From the NCBI GenBank assembly GCA_023423835.1, contig JAFAEW010000103.1, positions 1 through 64,000 on the forward strand: a DNA stretch of 64,000 nucleotides, in the 5' to 3' direction. This DNA comes from Bacteroidota bacterium. GTDB taxonomy: Bacteria > Bacteroidota > Bacteroidia > Chitinophagales > Chitinophagaceae. Below are positions 8,800 to 17,974 of this stretch, piece after piece (position 1 is the stretch's first letter; every line of letters starts with the position of its first letter). A program made the position numbers and the translations under genes. A model generated the notes under the pieces. That model did not search any database and was not told the origin of the DNA. It saw nothing but the letters and a program-made list of their open reading frames with translations.

Positions 8800-10161
8800 A
8801 TGAACTTAAAAAAATATTGCGTATTAGCGGTGGATGATGATCCTGATGTACTTACCGCCGTGCGCCTGTTACTGAAGCAGCAGGTGAAAGAAGTGGTAAC
8901 GGAGAAAAACCCGGAAAATATTCCTTCGTTGCTCAACAGCAAAAGCTTTGATCTGTTGTTATTGGATATGAACTTTAAAGCTTCTATCCACACAGGAAAC
9001 GAGGGTTTATTCTGGTTGAAAAAAGTGAAATCACTTCGTCCCGACATTGCCGTTATTATGATTACCGCCTATGGCGATATTGACCTGGCAGTAAGGTCAT
9101 TGAAAGAAGGCGCATCTGACTTTGTGGTGAAGCCGTGGCACAACGAACGCCTGATGTCGACGATTGAAGAGGCTTTAAGACGAAAGGGCGCGGCTAAAAA
9201 CAAATCAGACATTTCAAATGAAGAAGGCAGCATCATCGGCAAGGAATTGCTCGCCGAAAGTGAAGTGATGCAAGACATATTTTACAAGATCGATAAGATT
9301 GGCCCCACCGATGCCAACGTTCTGATTCTCGGTGAAAACGGTACCGGTAAAGATCTCATTGCAAAGGCGATACACGAAAAATCGTTGAGGGCCAAGAATC
9401 CGTTTGTAAAGATCGACGTGGGAGCACTCACAGAATCTTTATTTGAAAGCGAATTATTCGGTCATAAAAAAGGCGCATTTACCGATGCACGGGAAGACCG
9501 CACAGGACGAATAGAATCGGCGAATGAAGGAACCCTGTTTCTCGATGAAATCGGCAACATCAGCTTAACCCAGCAGGCAAAATTACTGACCGTCTTACAG
9601 AATCGTTTCATCACCCGCCTGGGAAGCAATCAACCCGTTCCGATTGATATCCGGCTGATCTGCGCAACCAACGTTTCACTGGCCGATCTTGCTAATGAAA
9701 GCCGGTTCCGAAAAGATTTGATCTACCGCATTAATACGGTGGAAATTATGGTTCCTCCACTCAGAAAAAGAGGAAATGATATTATTCTTCTTGCAGAACA
9801 TTTTGCAAAAATCTACGGCGGAAAATATTTCAAACCCAACATCAGCTTCGATAACTCGGCCATGCAAAAACTCATGAACCACCCGTATCCGGGAAATGTG
9901 AGAGAACTGCAATACACAATCGAACGCGCCGTCATCATGAGCGAGGATCGTGTTTTACAGGCAAAAGATCTGATTTTTTCACCCATAGAAACCGCGCCGC
10001 AAAAACAGACTTTTGAAGAAGATCTGAACCTGGGAAACCTGGAAAAAAATGCTATTCTGGTGGTAATAGAAAAACATAACGGAAACATCACCAAAGCAGC
10101 AAAAGAATTGGGTTTAACGAGAACAGCGCTTTACCGAAGGTTAAGCAAATACGATATTTAA
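8800..10161 (+). CDS. Sigma-54-dependent NtrC-family response regulator
   Basis: A 453-residue regulator with three domains. The receiver domain (about 1-125) has the acidic cluster D12-D14, the phosphoacceptor D56, T89 and K111. The AAA+ domain (about 145-370) has Walker A GENGTGKD at 178-185, Walker B LFLDEIG and an arginine-finger region. A C-terminal Fis-type helix-turn-helix ends in LTRTALYRRL. The sigma-54 contact loop, normally GAFTGA, reads GAFTDA at 225-230. It is followed after 15 bp by its histidine kinase. It is divergent from the export operon and probably activates it, and perhaps the second permease, through the TGT-N11-ACA dyads. Confidence 0.95.
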   Translation: MNLKKYCVLAVDDDPDVLTAVRLLLKQQVKEVVTEKNPENIPSLLNSKSFDLLLLDMNFKASIHTGNEGLFWLKKVKSLRPDIAVIMITAYGDIDLAVRSLKEGASDFVVKPWHNERLMSTIEEALRRKGAAKNKSDISNEEGSIIGKELLAESEVMQDIFYKIDKIGPTDANVLILGENGTGKDLIAKAIHEKSLRAKNPFVKIDVGALTESLFESELFGHKKGAFTDAREDRTGRIESANEGTLFLDEIGNISLTQQAKLLTVLQNRFITRLGSNQPVPIDIRLICATNVSLADLANESRFRKDLIYRINTVEIMVPPLRKRGNDIILLAEHFAKIYGGKYFKPNISFDNSAMQKLMNHPYPGNVRELQYTIERAVIMSEDRVLQAKDLIFSPIETAPQKQTFEEDLNLGNLEKNAILVVIEKHNGNITKAAKELGLTRTALYRRLSKYDI

Positions 10162-10176
10162 AAACTTTAAACTTCT

Positions 10177-11520
10177 ATGTTTAAACTACAATTTGGACTG
10201 ATAGCGAAAGTTGTTTTTCTCGTGATTACCGTTGCCTTTACAACCTACCTGACCTTAATTGGGGAAACCGTTTATCTGATCCTGTTAATTCCGCTGATAA
10301 TTTACCAGGTGTACGACTTTTACCGTCTGAACCAACTGGCTTTAAAGGAGGTAAATCAGTTTGTAGACAGTGTTTATTACAACGATTTCTCCCGCCATTT
10401 TAATGTAAAAAGTGCGCCTGCATCAATAAAACCGCTGCGTATCGGATTCAATGAAATCAATAAGGCCCTGAAACAAAGCAGCAAAGAGAAAGAAACACAG
10501 TACCAATACCTTCAGAAAATTCTCGAACTCGTAGAAACCGGAATTCTTTCGTTTGAAATGGAATCAGGAGAAATTGTGTGGATGAATGAATCGCTGAAAA
10601 AGCTGCTTGAGGTTCCTTATCTCAAAACCATTCATTCCCTCTCAAAAAGAGATTGGGATCTTTACCATGAAGTAATGTCTATGCCGCTTGGTCAGTCAAT
10701 TGTTGTTACAGCAAAGCAAGACAGAAATCCAATTAAGATATTGCTCTCGGCAACGGCCTTTCAAACGGAAGGGAAGAAATATAAACTCATCGCCTTTCAA
10801 AATGTAAATGAAACCCTCGATGAGAACGAAAACAAAGCCTGGCAAAAACTTTTAAGCGTGATGACCCACGAAATCATGAATTCGGTGGCGCCGATTTCTT
10901 CCTTATCAGACACGTTGAAACACCGGCTGGCAGAGTCAAAGGAAAATGTGTCGTCGCAGAATCTGCCGGCATTCGAAGATATTGAACTCGGTATTGAAAC
11001 CATCAAAAGAAGAAGTGAAGGATTATTAAAATTTGCTGACACCTACCGGAATCTTAATAAGATCAGCAAACCCAACATTAAAAAAATATATGTTCGCGAT
11101 TTGTTTGAAAATCTGCAGATCCTTATGCAGCCGACCTTCGATCAAAAAAACATTGAGCTCGATGTAATTCTGAAAGATCCGGATCTCACCATCGAGGTTG
11201 ATCAGAACCTGATCGAACAGGTAATCATAAACCTATTGGTAAATGCCATTGACGCTACCAAAGAAAACGAAGAACCGGTAATTGCATTGGGCGCCTATCT
11301 TACTCATGGAAAGAAAGCGGTGATAAAGGTTTCGGATAACGGATCTGGAATAACGGAAGACGTGCTCGATCAGATCTTCGTGCCTTTCTTCAGCACCAAA
11401 AAAACCGGAAGCGGAATCGGGCTTAGCCTTTGTAAACAAATCATGATGGTGCATAAAGGAAACATAAACGTGCAAAGCAAACCCGGTGAAGGAACGGCAT
11501 TCACACTCAGCTTCAACTGA
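10177..11520 (+). CDS. Membrane sensor histidine kinase
   Basis: A 447-residue kinase with two closely spaced N-terminal transmembrane helices (about 7-26 and 29-46) and almost no periplasmic loop, so the signal is likely sensed in the membrane or cytoplasm. A linker and PAS-like segment (about 105-210) precede the dimerisation helix. The phosphorylated histidine is H231 within MTHEIMNSV. The ATP-binding domain has the N box NLLVNAIDAT, the G1 box DNGSGI and the G2 box GSGIGLSL. The gene starts 15 bp after the response regulator gene, so the two form an operon and a cognate pair. This short-loop NtrY-like architecture is common for partners of NtrC-class regulators in Bacteroidota. Confidence 0.93.
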   Translation: MFKLQFGLIAKVVFLVITVAFTTYLTLIGETVYLILLIPLIIYQVYDFYRLNQLALKEVNQFVDSVYYNDFSRHFNVKSAPASIKPLRIGFNEINKALKQSSKEKETQYQYLQKILELVETGILSFEMESGEIVWMNESLKKLLEVPYLKTIHSLSKRDWDLYHEVMSMPLGQSIVVTAKQDRNPIKILLSATAFQTEGKKYKLIAFQNVNETLDENENKAWQKLLSVMTHEIMNSVAPISSLSDTLKHRLAESKENVSSQNLPAFEDIELGIETIKRRSEGLLKFADTYRNLNKISKPNIKKIYVRDLFENLQILMQPTFDQKNIELDVILKDPDLTIEVDQNLIEQVIINLLVNAIDATKENEEPVIALGAYLTHGKKAVIKVSDNGSGITEDVLDQIFVPFFSTKKTGSGIGLSLCKQIMMVHKGNINVQSKPGEGTAFTLSFN

Positions 11521-11675
11521 TCATTCTGCTTTTGTTTCAAATCTGAAATTATTTCACGCAATTGCGCTTGATTCACAAATAGTTTGTAATTTCCACCGTT
11601 CAAAAATGCTTGTTGATAATTGATGAACAATTAATCCCCACAAACAAAAAATTAAACAGAAAAATTAACTGACAC

Positions 11676-12935
11676 ATGAATGCAATCATCAGGACAAAGC
11701 TTTCGGCGATGATGTTCCTCGAATTTTTTATTTGGGGTGCATGGTACACCACTATTGCGGTTTATATGACGAAACACAACATGCAGGATCTCACCCACTG
11801 GCCTTTCACCGTAAATCCGATCGCGGCAATCATAGCGCCGTTTTTCGTGGGATTTATTGCAGACCGGTATTTTGCCTCAGAAAAGGTGTTGGGAATCCTC
11901 CACATCATCGGCGGCATCATCATGTTTCTTACGCCCTCAACCAGCGGCAATCCGGTTGTATTCATCTTGTTATTATTGGCTTATAATATCTGTTATATGC
12001 CTACTATGAGCCTTGCCAATACGGTAGCGTTTAATACCATGACTGATCAGGGAAAAGAATTTCCTGCCATCAGGGTTTTTGGAACGATAGGCTGGATTGT
12101 TGCCGGTCTTACCATCAGTTTTATACTCGGAAATTTTGTTGCAGATAATGTAAAACCCGAAGAAACCGCGCTGCCGCTTTATATGACCGCCGGGGCAAGT
12201 ATTCTCCTCGGGCTATTTAGTTTTACACTTCCTCATACACCTCCACCGGCCAAGGGAAAGAAAATTTCCGCCCGGAGTATCATTGGCATCGACGCGTTAA
12301 AACAATTGGGAAGTCCGTCCTTTTACATCTTCCTCCTTTGCTCGTTCTTAATATGTATTCCACTGGCTGCGTATTACAATTTCACGCAGATCTATCTTGA
12401 AAGTGCAAAGTTTGAAAACATTGCCGCCACGCAAACAATCGGTCAGGCTTCGGAAGCCTTCTTTATGCTTTTGATGCCGTTTTTCTTTGTTCGGCTCGGC
12501 GTAAAATGGATGCTCGCAGCGGGCATGCTTTCCTGGGTTTTGCGGTATGCTTTGTTTGCCCTCGGCGCACCCGATGCCGTAACCTGGATGATCATCGGCG
12601 GTATCGCCCTGCACGGACTCTGTTATGATTTCTTCTTTGTAACCGGACAAATCTATGTAGATAAAAAGGCGAATCCGCAAATCAGGGCGCAGGCACAGGG
12701 TCTTATTATCTTTGTGACCTACGGAATCGGAATGCTCATTGGCGCTCAGATCGCAGGAGCAGTGTATAATAATTTCCTTGCAGGCGGCACTTCGCTAACA
12801 CTCGATCAATGGCACGACTTCTGGTGGATTCCTGCAATTTTTGCAGCGGCGGTGCTGGTATTATTCATCCTGCTTTTTCATGAGAGACTGAACAAATCGC
12901 TACCTGCCAAAGAAGAACCGGTTGCGCTTGTTTGA
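11676..12935 (+). CDS. MFS nucleoside/sugar:proton symporter (Nuc_H_symport family)
   Basis: A 419-residue protein with about 12 hydrophobic segments, starting MNAIIRTKLSAMMFLEFFIWGAW, an N-terminus typical of the nucleoside:H+ symporter branch of the major facilitator superfamily (NupG/XapB-related). In Bacteroidota these genes often lie beside sugar oxidoreductases and isomerases, and here it is followed by a Gfo/Idh/MocA oxidoreductase and a TIM-barrel isomerase. A sugar or sugar derivative is therefore as likely a substrate as a nucleoside. The 155-bp upstream gap after the kinase gene holds TTGTT-N11-AACAA at 11610-11630, a weak candidate operator. The fold assignment is firm; the substrate is inferred. 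Confidence 0.85.
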   Translation: MNAIIRTKLSAMMFLEFFIWGAWYTTIAVYMTKHNMQDLTHWPFTVNPIAAIIAPFFVGFIADRYFASEKVLGILHIIGGIIMFLTPSTSGNPVVFILLLLAYNICYMPTMSLANTVAFNTMTDQGKEFPAIRVFGTIGWIVAGLTISFILGNFVADNVKPEETALPLYMTAGASILLGLFSFTLPHTPPPAKGKKISARSIIGIDALKQLGSPSFYIFLLCSFLICIPLAAYYNFTQIYLESAKFENIAATQTIGQASEAFFMLLMPFFFVRLGVKWMLAAGMLSWVLRYALFALGAPDAVTWMIIGGIALHGLCYDFFFVTGQIYVDKKANPQIRAQAQGLIIFVTYGIGMLIGAQIAGAVYNNFLAGGTSLTLDQWHDFWWIPAIFAAAVLVLFILLFHERLNKSLPAKEEPVALV

Positions 12936-12960
12936 CGATTTTTTGGATATCAGGGTTCGG

Positions 12961-13011
12961 TCCCGATAGCCATCGGGATGGCATCGCCTGTTGCATCGCA
13001 CCCTTCGGGGT
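12961..13011. repeat. GC-rich double-hairpin intergenic element
   Basis: TCCCGAT at 12961-12967 pairs with ATCGGGA at 12972-12978 across the 4-nt loop AGCC. A second small hairpin, ACCC-TTCG-GGGT, occupies 13000-13011 and has a stable UUCG-type loop. The element is GC-rich against its surroundings and lies just after the symporter stop. It has the look of an interspersed intergenic (REP-like) element; only one copy is seen in this window. It could also act as an RNA stabiliser or partial terminator between the two genes. Confidence 0.5.
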
Positions 13012-13089
13012 CCCGTTTGCATGGCGTCAGAAAAAAACAAATTGAATATCGTCTCTGCTGAGACAAATATTAAACACAAATTTTCAGTT

Positions 13090-14280
13090 ATGAATATTTC
13101 AATGTTGGGTTCAGGATTTATAGCAAGATTTTATGCAGATTCTATCCAGGGATATCGCAATAAAGACAAGATTGTGAGTGTCTATTCCCGGCGCGAAGCG
13201 AGTGCAAAAAAGTTTGCCGATGATTATCAGGTGGTTCATTGGACAACCGAAATGGAAGCGGCAATAGCAAGGGAGGACGTTGATATTGTCTGCATATCAC
13301 TTCCAAACAATCTTCATGAAGAAGCGGTACTGCTTTGTTGTAAACACAAAAAAGCGGTTATGACCACCAAACCCCTGGGACGAAATGCTGAAGAGGCGTT
13401 GCGCATGCTGCAGGCGGTAGAAGAAGCCGGAATTTTCAACGGCTACCTCGAAGATCTAGTTTATACACCAAAGTTTTTAAAGGCGATGGAAAGCGTAAAA
13501 AACGGTGCTTTGGGGAGAATTCTCTGGGCCAAATCAAGGGAAACCCATCCCGGCCCGCACAGTGAATGGTTTTGGGATCTCGAGCAGGCCGGCGGCGGTT
13601 GTATTTTGGATCTCGGATGCCATTGCGTCGAAATTACAAGGAGCTATATTGGAAAAGATATAAAACCGGTGGAAGTGATGTGCTGGGCCGATACGCAGGT
13701 AAAACCGATTGAGGCCGAAGACCACGCCATCGCACTCGTGAAATACGAAAACGGCGCTATCGGACAGTTTGAAGTAAGTTGGACTTTCCGCGGTGGCCTT
13801 GACCTGCGCGATGAAGTCATGGGAACCGAAGGAACAATCTGGATCAACAATTTTCTTCGAACAGGATTTGAAATGTTTACAACCGGCAAAGGCGCCGACT
13901 ATGTGGCAGAGAAAGCCGAAAGCAATACCGGATGGCTGTTTCCCGTGGGCGATGAGCTGAATGAACTGGGTTATAACCACATGTTTATGGACATGTTTAA
14001 CAACCTCGAAAAAGGGAATGATCCGAAAGAAACTTTCTATGACGGCTATATTGTAAATGCTATTCTCGATGCGGCCTACCGTTCAAACCGCTCAAAACAG
14101 TGGGAGCCGGTTGATCTCAAAGTCTGGAGAGGAAAGGAAGGACTGCAGAAAGAAAGCACGCTGGTTGATTATGATGAGGACAATTATCTCATTAAAGAAG
14201 AAATGACCCATTTTGGAGCAAAGAAGCTGATTCTAAAAAATAAAAAAACAGGAAAGATCGAAGAGAGAGTGCTGGAATAA
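13090..14280 (+). CDS. Gfo/Idh/MocA family NAD(P)-dependent oxidoreductase
   Basis: The start at 13090 (MNISMLGSGFIARFYADS) puts the Rossmann glycine motif at the N-terminus, as in the family. The frame stays open upstream to a TTG at 12991, but that part runs through the hairpin element and is unlikely to be translated. The product is 396 residues. The usual EKP motif reads TKPLG, keeping the catalytic lysine. DLGCHCVEI keeps the active-site histidine of the DxGxH.xD motif but has E for D. Family members oxidise or reduce sugar hydroxyls, for example to 3-keto or inositol derivatives. Its neighbours are a symporter and a TIM-barrel isomerase, which suggests a small sugar-derivative pathway. 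The substrate is unknown. Confidence 0.85.
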   Translation: MNISMLGSGFIARFYADSIQGYRNKDKIVSVYSRREASAKKFADDYQVVHWTTEMEAAIAREDVDIVCISLPNNLHEEAVLLCCKHKKAVMTTKPLGRNAEEALRMLQAVEEAGIFNGYLEDLVYTPKFLKAMESVKNGALGRILWAKSRETHPGPHSEWFWDLEQAGGGCILDLGCHCVEITRSYIGKDIKPVEVMCWADTQVKPIEAEDHAIALVKYENGAIGQFEVSWTFRGGLDLRDEVMGTEGTIWINNFLRTGFEMFTTGKGADYVAEKAESNTGWLFPVGDELNELGYNHMFMDMFNNLEKGNDPKETFYDGYIVNAILDAAYRSNRSKQWEPVDLKVWRGKEGLQKESTLVDYDEDNYLIKEEMTHFGAKKLILKNKKTGKIEERVLE

Positions 14281-14435
14281 TTGATGTGAGGGTTCCCTTC
14301 GTGGCGATTTTCTTAGGCTTCCGGTTGGTGAAAAGAACAAGCGGAGGTGCTTCGTTCAAACGGCATTTTCTACAATTTCGGGAATAATTTTTCCGTGATG
14401 AAGCTTCTCTTTTCTCTAAAAACGACTACAGATTT

Positions 14436-15368
14436 ATGAAACGCAGAAAATTTATGCAACAATCGGTTCTAACCGGGGCGTCGATCCTTACGGCTTCTAC
14501 CCTTTTCTCGAAACCGGTACAGCCTGAACGGAATGAGAAGCTGTTTCACCTGAACTATGCCATCCATGACGGGATGTTCTCAAACAATGCCGGGAAGAAT
14601 TTTTTGGATCAGATACAGTTTGCCTACGACCTCGGTTTTCGTGCCATTGAAGACAACGGAATGATGGACCGGCCAAAAGAAGAACAATCGAAGATCGGAA
14701 ACCTGCTGGGAAAACTGAATATGCAGATGGGCGTTTTTGTGCTGAACTTCGATCACTGGCCCGTTAAAACCTCTCTTACTTCGGGGGATAAGGAGTGGCG
14801 CGATAAATTTTTGAAATCCTGCAAAGAAGCAATCGAAACTTCCAAACGTTGCAATGGAAAATTCGTAACCGTCGTTCCCGGAAATTTTGATAGAAGATTA
14901 CCTATCGGTTATCAGACTGCAAACGTTGTAGAATCCTTGCGTGCAGCCTGTGAAATTTTCGAACCAACGGGCATCATCATGGTATTGGAAGCCTTAAGCG
15001 ACACGCCCGATCTCTTTCTTCGCCATTCGGATCAAACCTATTCCATCTGCAGGTCGGTGAACAGCCCATCGTGTAAGTTTTTGTTCGATTTGTATCACAT
15101 GCAACGGAATGAAGGCAACATCATCAATAACCTCGATGCTGCCTGGAGTGAAATCGGTTACCTGCAAATCGGCGATAATCCCGGAAGAAACGAGCCAACG
15201 ACCGGTGAAATGAATTATCGAAACATCTTCAAACACATCTACGATAAGGGTTATTCCGGCGTTTTAGGGATGGAACACGGCGTTTCAAAACCGGGAAAAC
15301 AAGGCGAACTTGATCTGGTGAAAGCTTACAGATGGTGCGATGACTTTTCGGATAGCAGCTATAAATAA
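14436..15368 (+). CDS. Exported TIM-barrel isomerase/epimerase (hydroxypyruvate isomerase-like)
   Basis: A 310-residue protein with a twin-arginine-like leader (KRRKFMQQSVLTG followed by a hydrophobic stretch, cut near residue 25). The body is an AP-endonuclease-2-type TIM barrel. Metal-site segments typical of hydroxypyruvate isomerase or sugar-phosphate isomerases are visible: the glutamate in VLEALSD, the aspartate and histidine in FDLYHMQ, GDNPGRNEPTTGE and the late glutamate in GMEHG. Export through Tat would place it in the periplasm. It follows the oxidoreductase on the same strand after 155 bp and converges with mqnD. It probably acts on the same sugar-like compound as its neighbours; that link is inference. 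Confidence 0.85.
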   Translation: MKRRKFMQQSVLTGASILTASTLFSKPVQPERNEKLFHLNYAIHDGMFSNNAGKNFLDQIQFAYDLGFRAIEDNGMMDRPKEEQSKIGNLLGKLNMQMGVFVLNFDHWPVKTSLTSGDKEWRDKFLKSCKEAIETSKRCNGKFVTVVPGNFDRRLPIGYQTANVVESLRAACEIFEPTGIIMVLEALSDTPDLFLRHSDQTYSICRSVNSPSCKFLFDLYHMQRNEGNIINNLDAAWSEIGYLQIGDNPGRNEPTTGEMNYRNIFKHIYDKGYSGVLGMEHGVSKPGKQGELDLVKAYRWCDDFSDSSYK

Positions 15369-15383
15369 GCAAAGAAGGTGGAA

Positions 15384-16217
15384 TCAGATAAAAATCTCCT
15401 CTTCGTTCACAGATGACTGCGGATGCAGTTGATTATAGACCGACAAAAATTTCTTCACTGCTTCCCTTCCTTCGGCTTCAAGTTCAACTGAAAAGTTGTT
15501 CACGTACAAGCGGATATGTTGCCACATCACGCGTTCATCCATCTCCTGCGCATTGTTTTTGATGAAATCGGGGAGATCAAAAAAGTAATTTTGTTGCGCA
15601 TATTCGACGCTCTTTTTTATCAGTTGATCTACCTTTTTAATAACTTCAGGATCGATATTTCTCCTGGCAACAATACCGCCAAGCGGGATGGGAAATTCTG
15701 TTTTCTCTTCCCAGAAATTTCCGAGGTCAACCAGCTTTCTAAGCCCTTTCGATTCATAGGTAAACCTGTTTTCGTGAATAATCACCCCGGCATTTACCGC
15801 TCCGTTTAGTACCGCATCTTCTATTTCGTTAAAAGGCATAAAAACCTTGTGTTTCGCGTTTGGATACGCCATCGAAAACAGAAGATGTGCGGTTGTATTT
15901 TCACCCGGAATGGCGATCTTCCCGTTTTCAATTTCCTCACCGGAAGTTTCCGGCTTCACGATGAGTAAAGGACCAACACCTCTTCCGAGTGCACCTCCGC
16001 TATTCAATAAAACATAATTATCGAATACCAGCGGTAAAACCCCATAACTGATCTTTGAGAAATCAGATTTGCCCGCTATTGCGCCCTCGTTGAGCGTTTG
16101 CACATCCTCCAGGTGAACATCAAACTCAAAATCCCCGGTATCAATTTTCCGGTTTACGAGCGCATCAAAAATATAGGTATCATTCGGACAGGGTGAAAAT
16201 CCAAGTGTAAATCTCAT
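15384..16217 (-). CDS. mqnD: 1,4-dihydroxy-6-naphthoate synthase
   Basis: A 277-residue MqnD enzyme, starting MRFTLGFSPCPNDTYIFDAL, the family N-terminus. It has a periplasmic-binding-protein-like two-lobe fold. GKSDFSKISYGVLP and PGENTTAHLL are conserved ligand-loop segments, and a histidine in VIIHENRFTY fits the catalytic site. The enzyme converts cyclic dehypoxanthine futalosine to 1,4-dihydroxy-6-naphthoate in the futalosine route to menaquinone. Its start overlaps the mqnB stop by four bases (ATGA), so the two are translationally coupled. mqnE lies separately at 25764-26912; mqnA and mqnC are not in the window. Confidence 0.95.
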   Translation of the reverse strand: MRFTLGFSPCPNDTYIFDALVNRKIDTGDFEFDVHLEDVQTLNEGAIAGKSDFSKISYGVLPLVFDNYVLLNSGGALGRGVGPLLIVKPETSGEEIENGKIAIPGENTTAHLLFSMAYPNAKHKVFMPFNEIEDAVLNGAVNAGVIIHENRFTYESKGLRKLVDLGNFWEEKTEFPIPLGGIVARRNIDPEVIKKVDQLIKKSVEYAQQNYFFDLPDFIKNNAQEMDERVMWQHIRLYVNNFSVELEAEGREAVKKFLSVYNQLHPQSSVNEEEIFI

Positions 16218-16879
16218 TTTTTTTCAGTTAACAGCTCAAAATATTTTTTCATCTCAAGCTGCAAATTTTGCAAAGCTTCCTCAAACAACCAATTTTCCTT
16301 ATTGCGTTCTCCCACAAAATTGCTGATGGCTCTGATTTGGATAAAGGCAATATTCCGCTTTTTGCAAACATAATGAAAGGCTGCTCCTTCCATCGTTTCA
16401 ATGTCTGCCTTGTATTTATATTTCAATTCCTCAATCCTTTTATGGCCGGTCGTAATCTGATTGATCGTCAATCCTCTTACAAGCCTTAAGCCGGTGAGAT
16501 TGTGGTCAGCAATTCCGGTATTTAAAATCATTTTTCCGGTAAACGGCGGTTCATTTTCATCAGCAAGCTTCAGATCAAAGATATCATTCCATACACCCTG
16601 TTCTTCCACTCCCAGATCGCCAAGCATTTCTTCTTTTACAGCCACTACTTCAGCAGGTGGAATTTCCGTATCAAAAGATCCGGCGATCCCAATCTGAATG
16701 CAAAGATCAGGAGCATTTTCATGAAATATTTCGCTTAGATTTACGGCAGTTGCAAGCAGTCCCAGACCTGAAGTTTTAAAAGTAAACTGATGTTCCTTAT
16801 TCGCCGGTTTAATAGTCCTGAAACTTTCTTCTACCGGTTGCAATTCTTTCTGTGTGGCAGCGGTTACAACGATTTTCAT
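16214..16879 (-). CDS. mqnB: Futalosine hydrolase
   Basis: Start chosen at 16879 (MKIVVTAATQKEL), since upstream codons add only a short non-conserved tail. The 221-residue protein is a nucleoside phosphorylase-fold hydrolase: an IGIAGSF segment in the purine pocket, ETMEGAAFHYVC with the ribose-binding ME motif, and ISNFVGERN near the C-terminus. It cleaves hypoxanthine from futalosine to give dehypoxanthine futalosine. The four-base overlap with mqnD and shared pathway make the assignment firm. MTA/SAH nucleosidase is the main alternative in this fold, but the operon context argues against it. Confidence 0.93.
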   Translation of the reverse strand: MKIVVTAATQKELQPVEESFRTIKPANKEHQFTFKTSGLGLLATAVNLSEIFHENAPDLCIQIGIAGSFDTEIPPAEVVAVKEEMLGDLGVEEQGVWNDIFDLKLADENEPPFTGKMILNTGIADHNLTGLRLVRGLTINQITTGHKRIEELKYKYKADIETMEGAAFHYVCKKRNIAFIQIRAISNFVGERNKENWLFEEALQNLQLEMKKYFELLTEKK

Positions 16880-16972
16880 TTTTCCAAAGATAAGCAATCG
16901 GTTTTTTATGCTTTTTGGCTTTTCATTTCCTCAATTGAACAGCTATTGGCAATAGGATTGGGAAAGGTTATT

Positions 16973-16980
16973 TACATTTG
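16973..16980 (+). promoter_or_regulatory. Candidate Bacteroidota -7 element for trxB
   Basis: TACATTTG matches the TAnnTTTG consensus and lies 33 bp before the trxB start. No well-spaced TTTG -33 element is seen: TTG motifs upstream are 12 and 24 bp away. Confidence 0.4.
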
Positions 16981-17012
16981 CCGAATTTAATAATCTTATA
17001 GCCTAAATATTC

Positions 17013-17963
17013 ATGGAAGCGGAAAATGAAAAAGTTCACTGTTTAATTATAGGATCGGGACCGGCAGGATACACGGCTGCAATATATGCGGCACGGGCAA
17101 ACCTCAAGCCGGTGCTTTACCAGGGAATTCAACCCGGAGGGCAGTTGACCATCACTACAGAAGTGGAAAATTATCCGGGATATGCCGAAGGTGTTCAGGG
17201 TCCGGAAATGATGATCCATTTTGAAAAACAGGCATCGAGAATGGGAGCCGATATCCGGTTTGGAATGGCTACAGCGGTTGATTTTACAGGGCCGGTACAC
17301 AAGGTACAGATCGATGAGGAAAAATGGATAGAAGCCGATACCGTGATTATTGCAACCGGCGCCTCTGCAAAATGGCTCGGTTTGGAAAGCGAGCAGCGGT
17401 TAAACGGATATGGCGTAAGTGCCTGTGCCGTTTGCGACGGATTTTTCTTTAGAAATAAGGAAGTGGCCATTGTGGGCGCAGGCGATACGGCTGCCGAAGA
17501 AGCCTTGTACCTCTCTAAACTCGCCAGCAACGTGCACATGATCGTAAGAAAGGACGAGAATAATATGCGGGCCAGTAAGGTAATGCAGGACCGTGTGAAA
17601 GCTGCTCCAAACATAAATATCTACTGGAATTCTGAAACAGTTGAAGTATTGGGCGATAACAGGGTTGAAGGGGTACACATAAAAAACAACCAGACCAACG
17701 ACACACACAAGATCGATGTCAGCGCCTTTTTTGTGGCTATCGGACATAAGCCTAACAGCGATATTTTTAAAGGCTGGATCAATATGGATGAAGCCGGATA
17801 CATCACAACCGTTCCCGGAAGCAGTAAAACCAATGTGGAAGGCGTTTTTGCCGCCGGAGATGTGCAGGACAAGATTTACCGTCAGGCGGTGACAGCCGCA
17901 GGAAGCGGATGTATGGCGGCCCTTGATGCGGAAAGATATCTCAGTGAAAAAGGGATCGTTTAA
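17013..17963 (+). CDS. trxB: Thioredoxin reductase (NADPH)
   Basis: A 316-residue flavoprotein of usual length. It has an FAD-binding GSGPAGYTAAIYAAR motif at the N-terminus, the redox pair C138-A-V-C141 in GVSACAVCDG, an NADPH-binding VGAGDTAAEEA segment and the C-terminal FAGDVQDKIYRQA. It passes electrons from NADPH to thioredoxin in the cytoplasm. It is the first gene of a compact plus-strand unit with folB (11 bp later) and a TPR protein. The assignment is secure; a ferredoxin-type reductase is unlikely given the CxxC position. Confidence 0.97.
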   Translation: MEAENEKVHCLIIGSGPAGYTAAIYAARANLKPVLYQGIQPGGQLTITTEVENYPGYAEGVQGPEMMIHFEKQASRMGADIRFGMATAVDFTGPVHKVQIDEEKWIEADTVIIATGASAKWLGLESEQRLNGYGVSACAVCDGFFFRNKEVAIVGAGDTAAEEALYLSKLASNVHMIVRKDENNMRASKVMQDRVKAAPNINIYWNSETVEVLGDNRVEGVHIKNNQTNDTHKIDVSAFFVAIGHKPNSDIFKGWINMDEAGYITTVPGSSKTNVEGVFAAGDVQDKIYRQAVTAAGSGCMAALDAERYLSEKGIV

Positions 17964-17974
17964 AAATATTTTCA

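Noticed and set aside
11610..11630. Operator TTGTT-N11-AACAA before the symporter gene
   Set aside because: Arms are only 5 bp and AT-rich, so chance is a sufficient explanation; kept only as a note in the gene entry.
12991..13089. N-terminal extension of the Gfo/Idh/MocA gene from the TTG codon
   Set aside because: The extension is translated from the hairpin element and lies before the Rossmann glycine motif, which normally starts within ten residues of the N-terminus.
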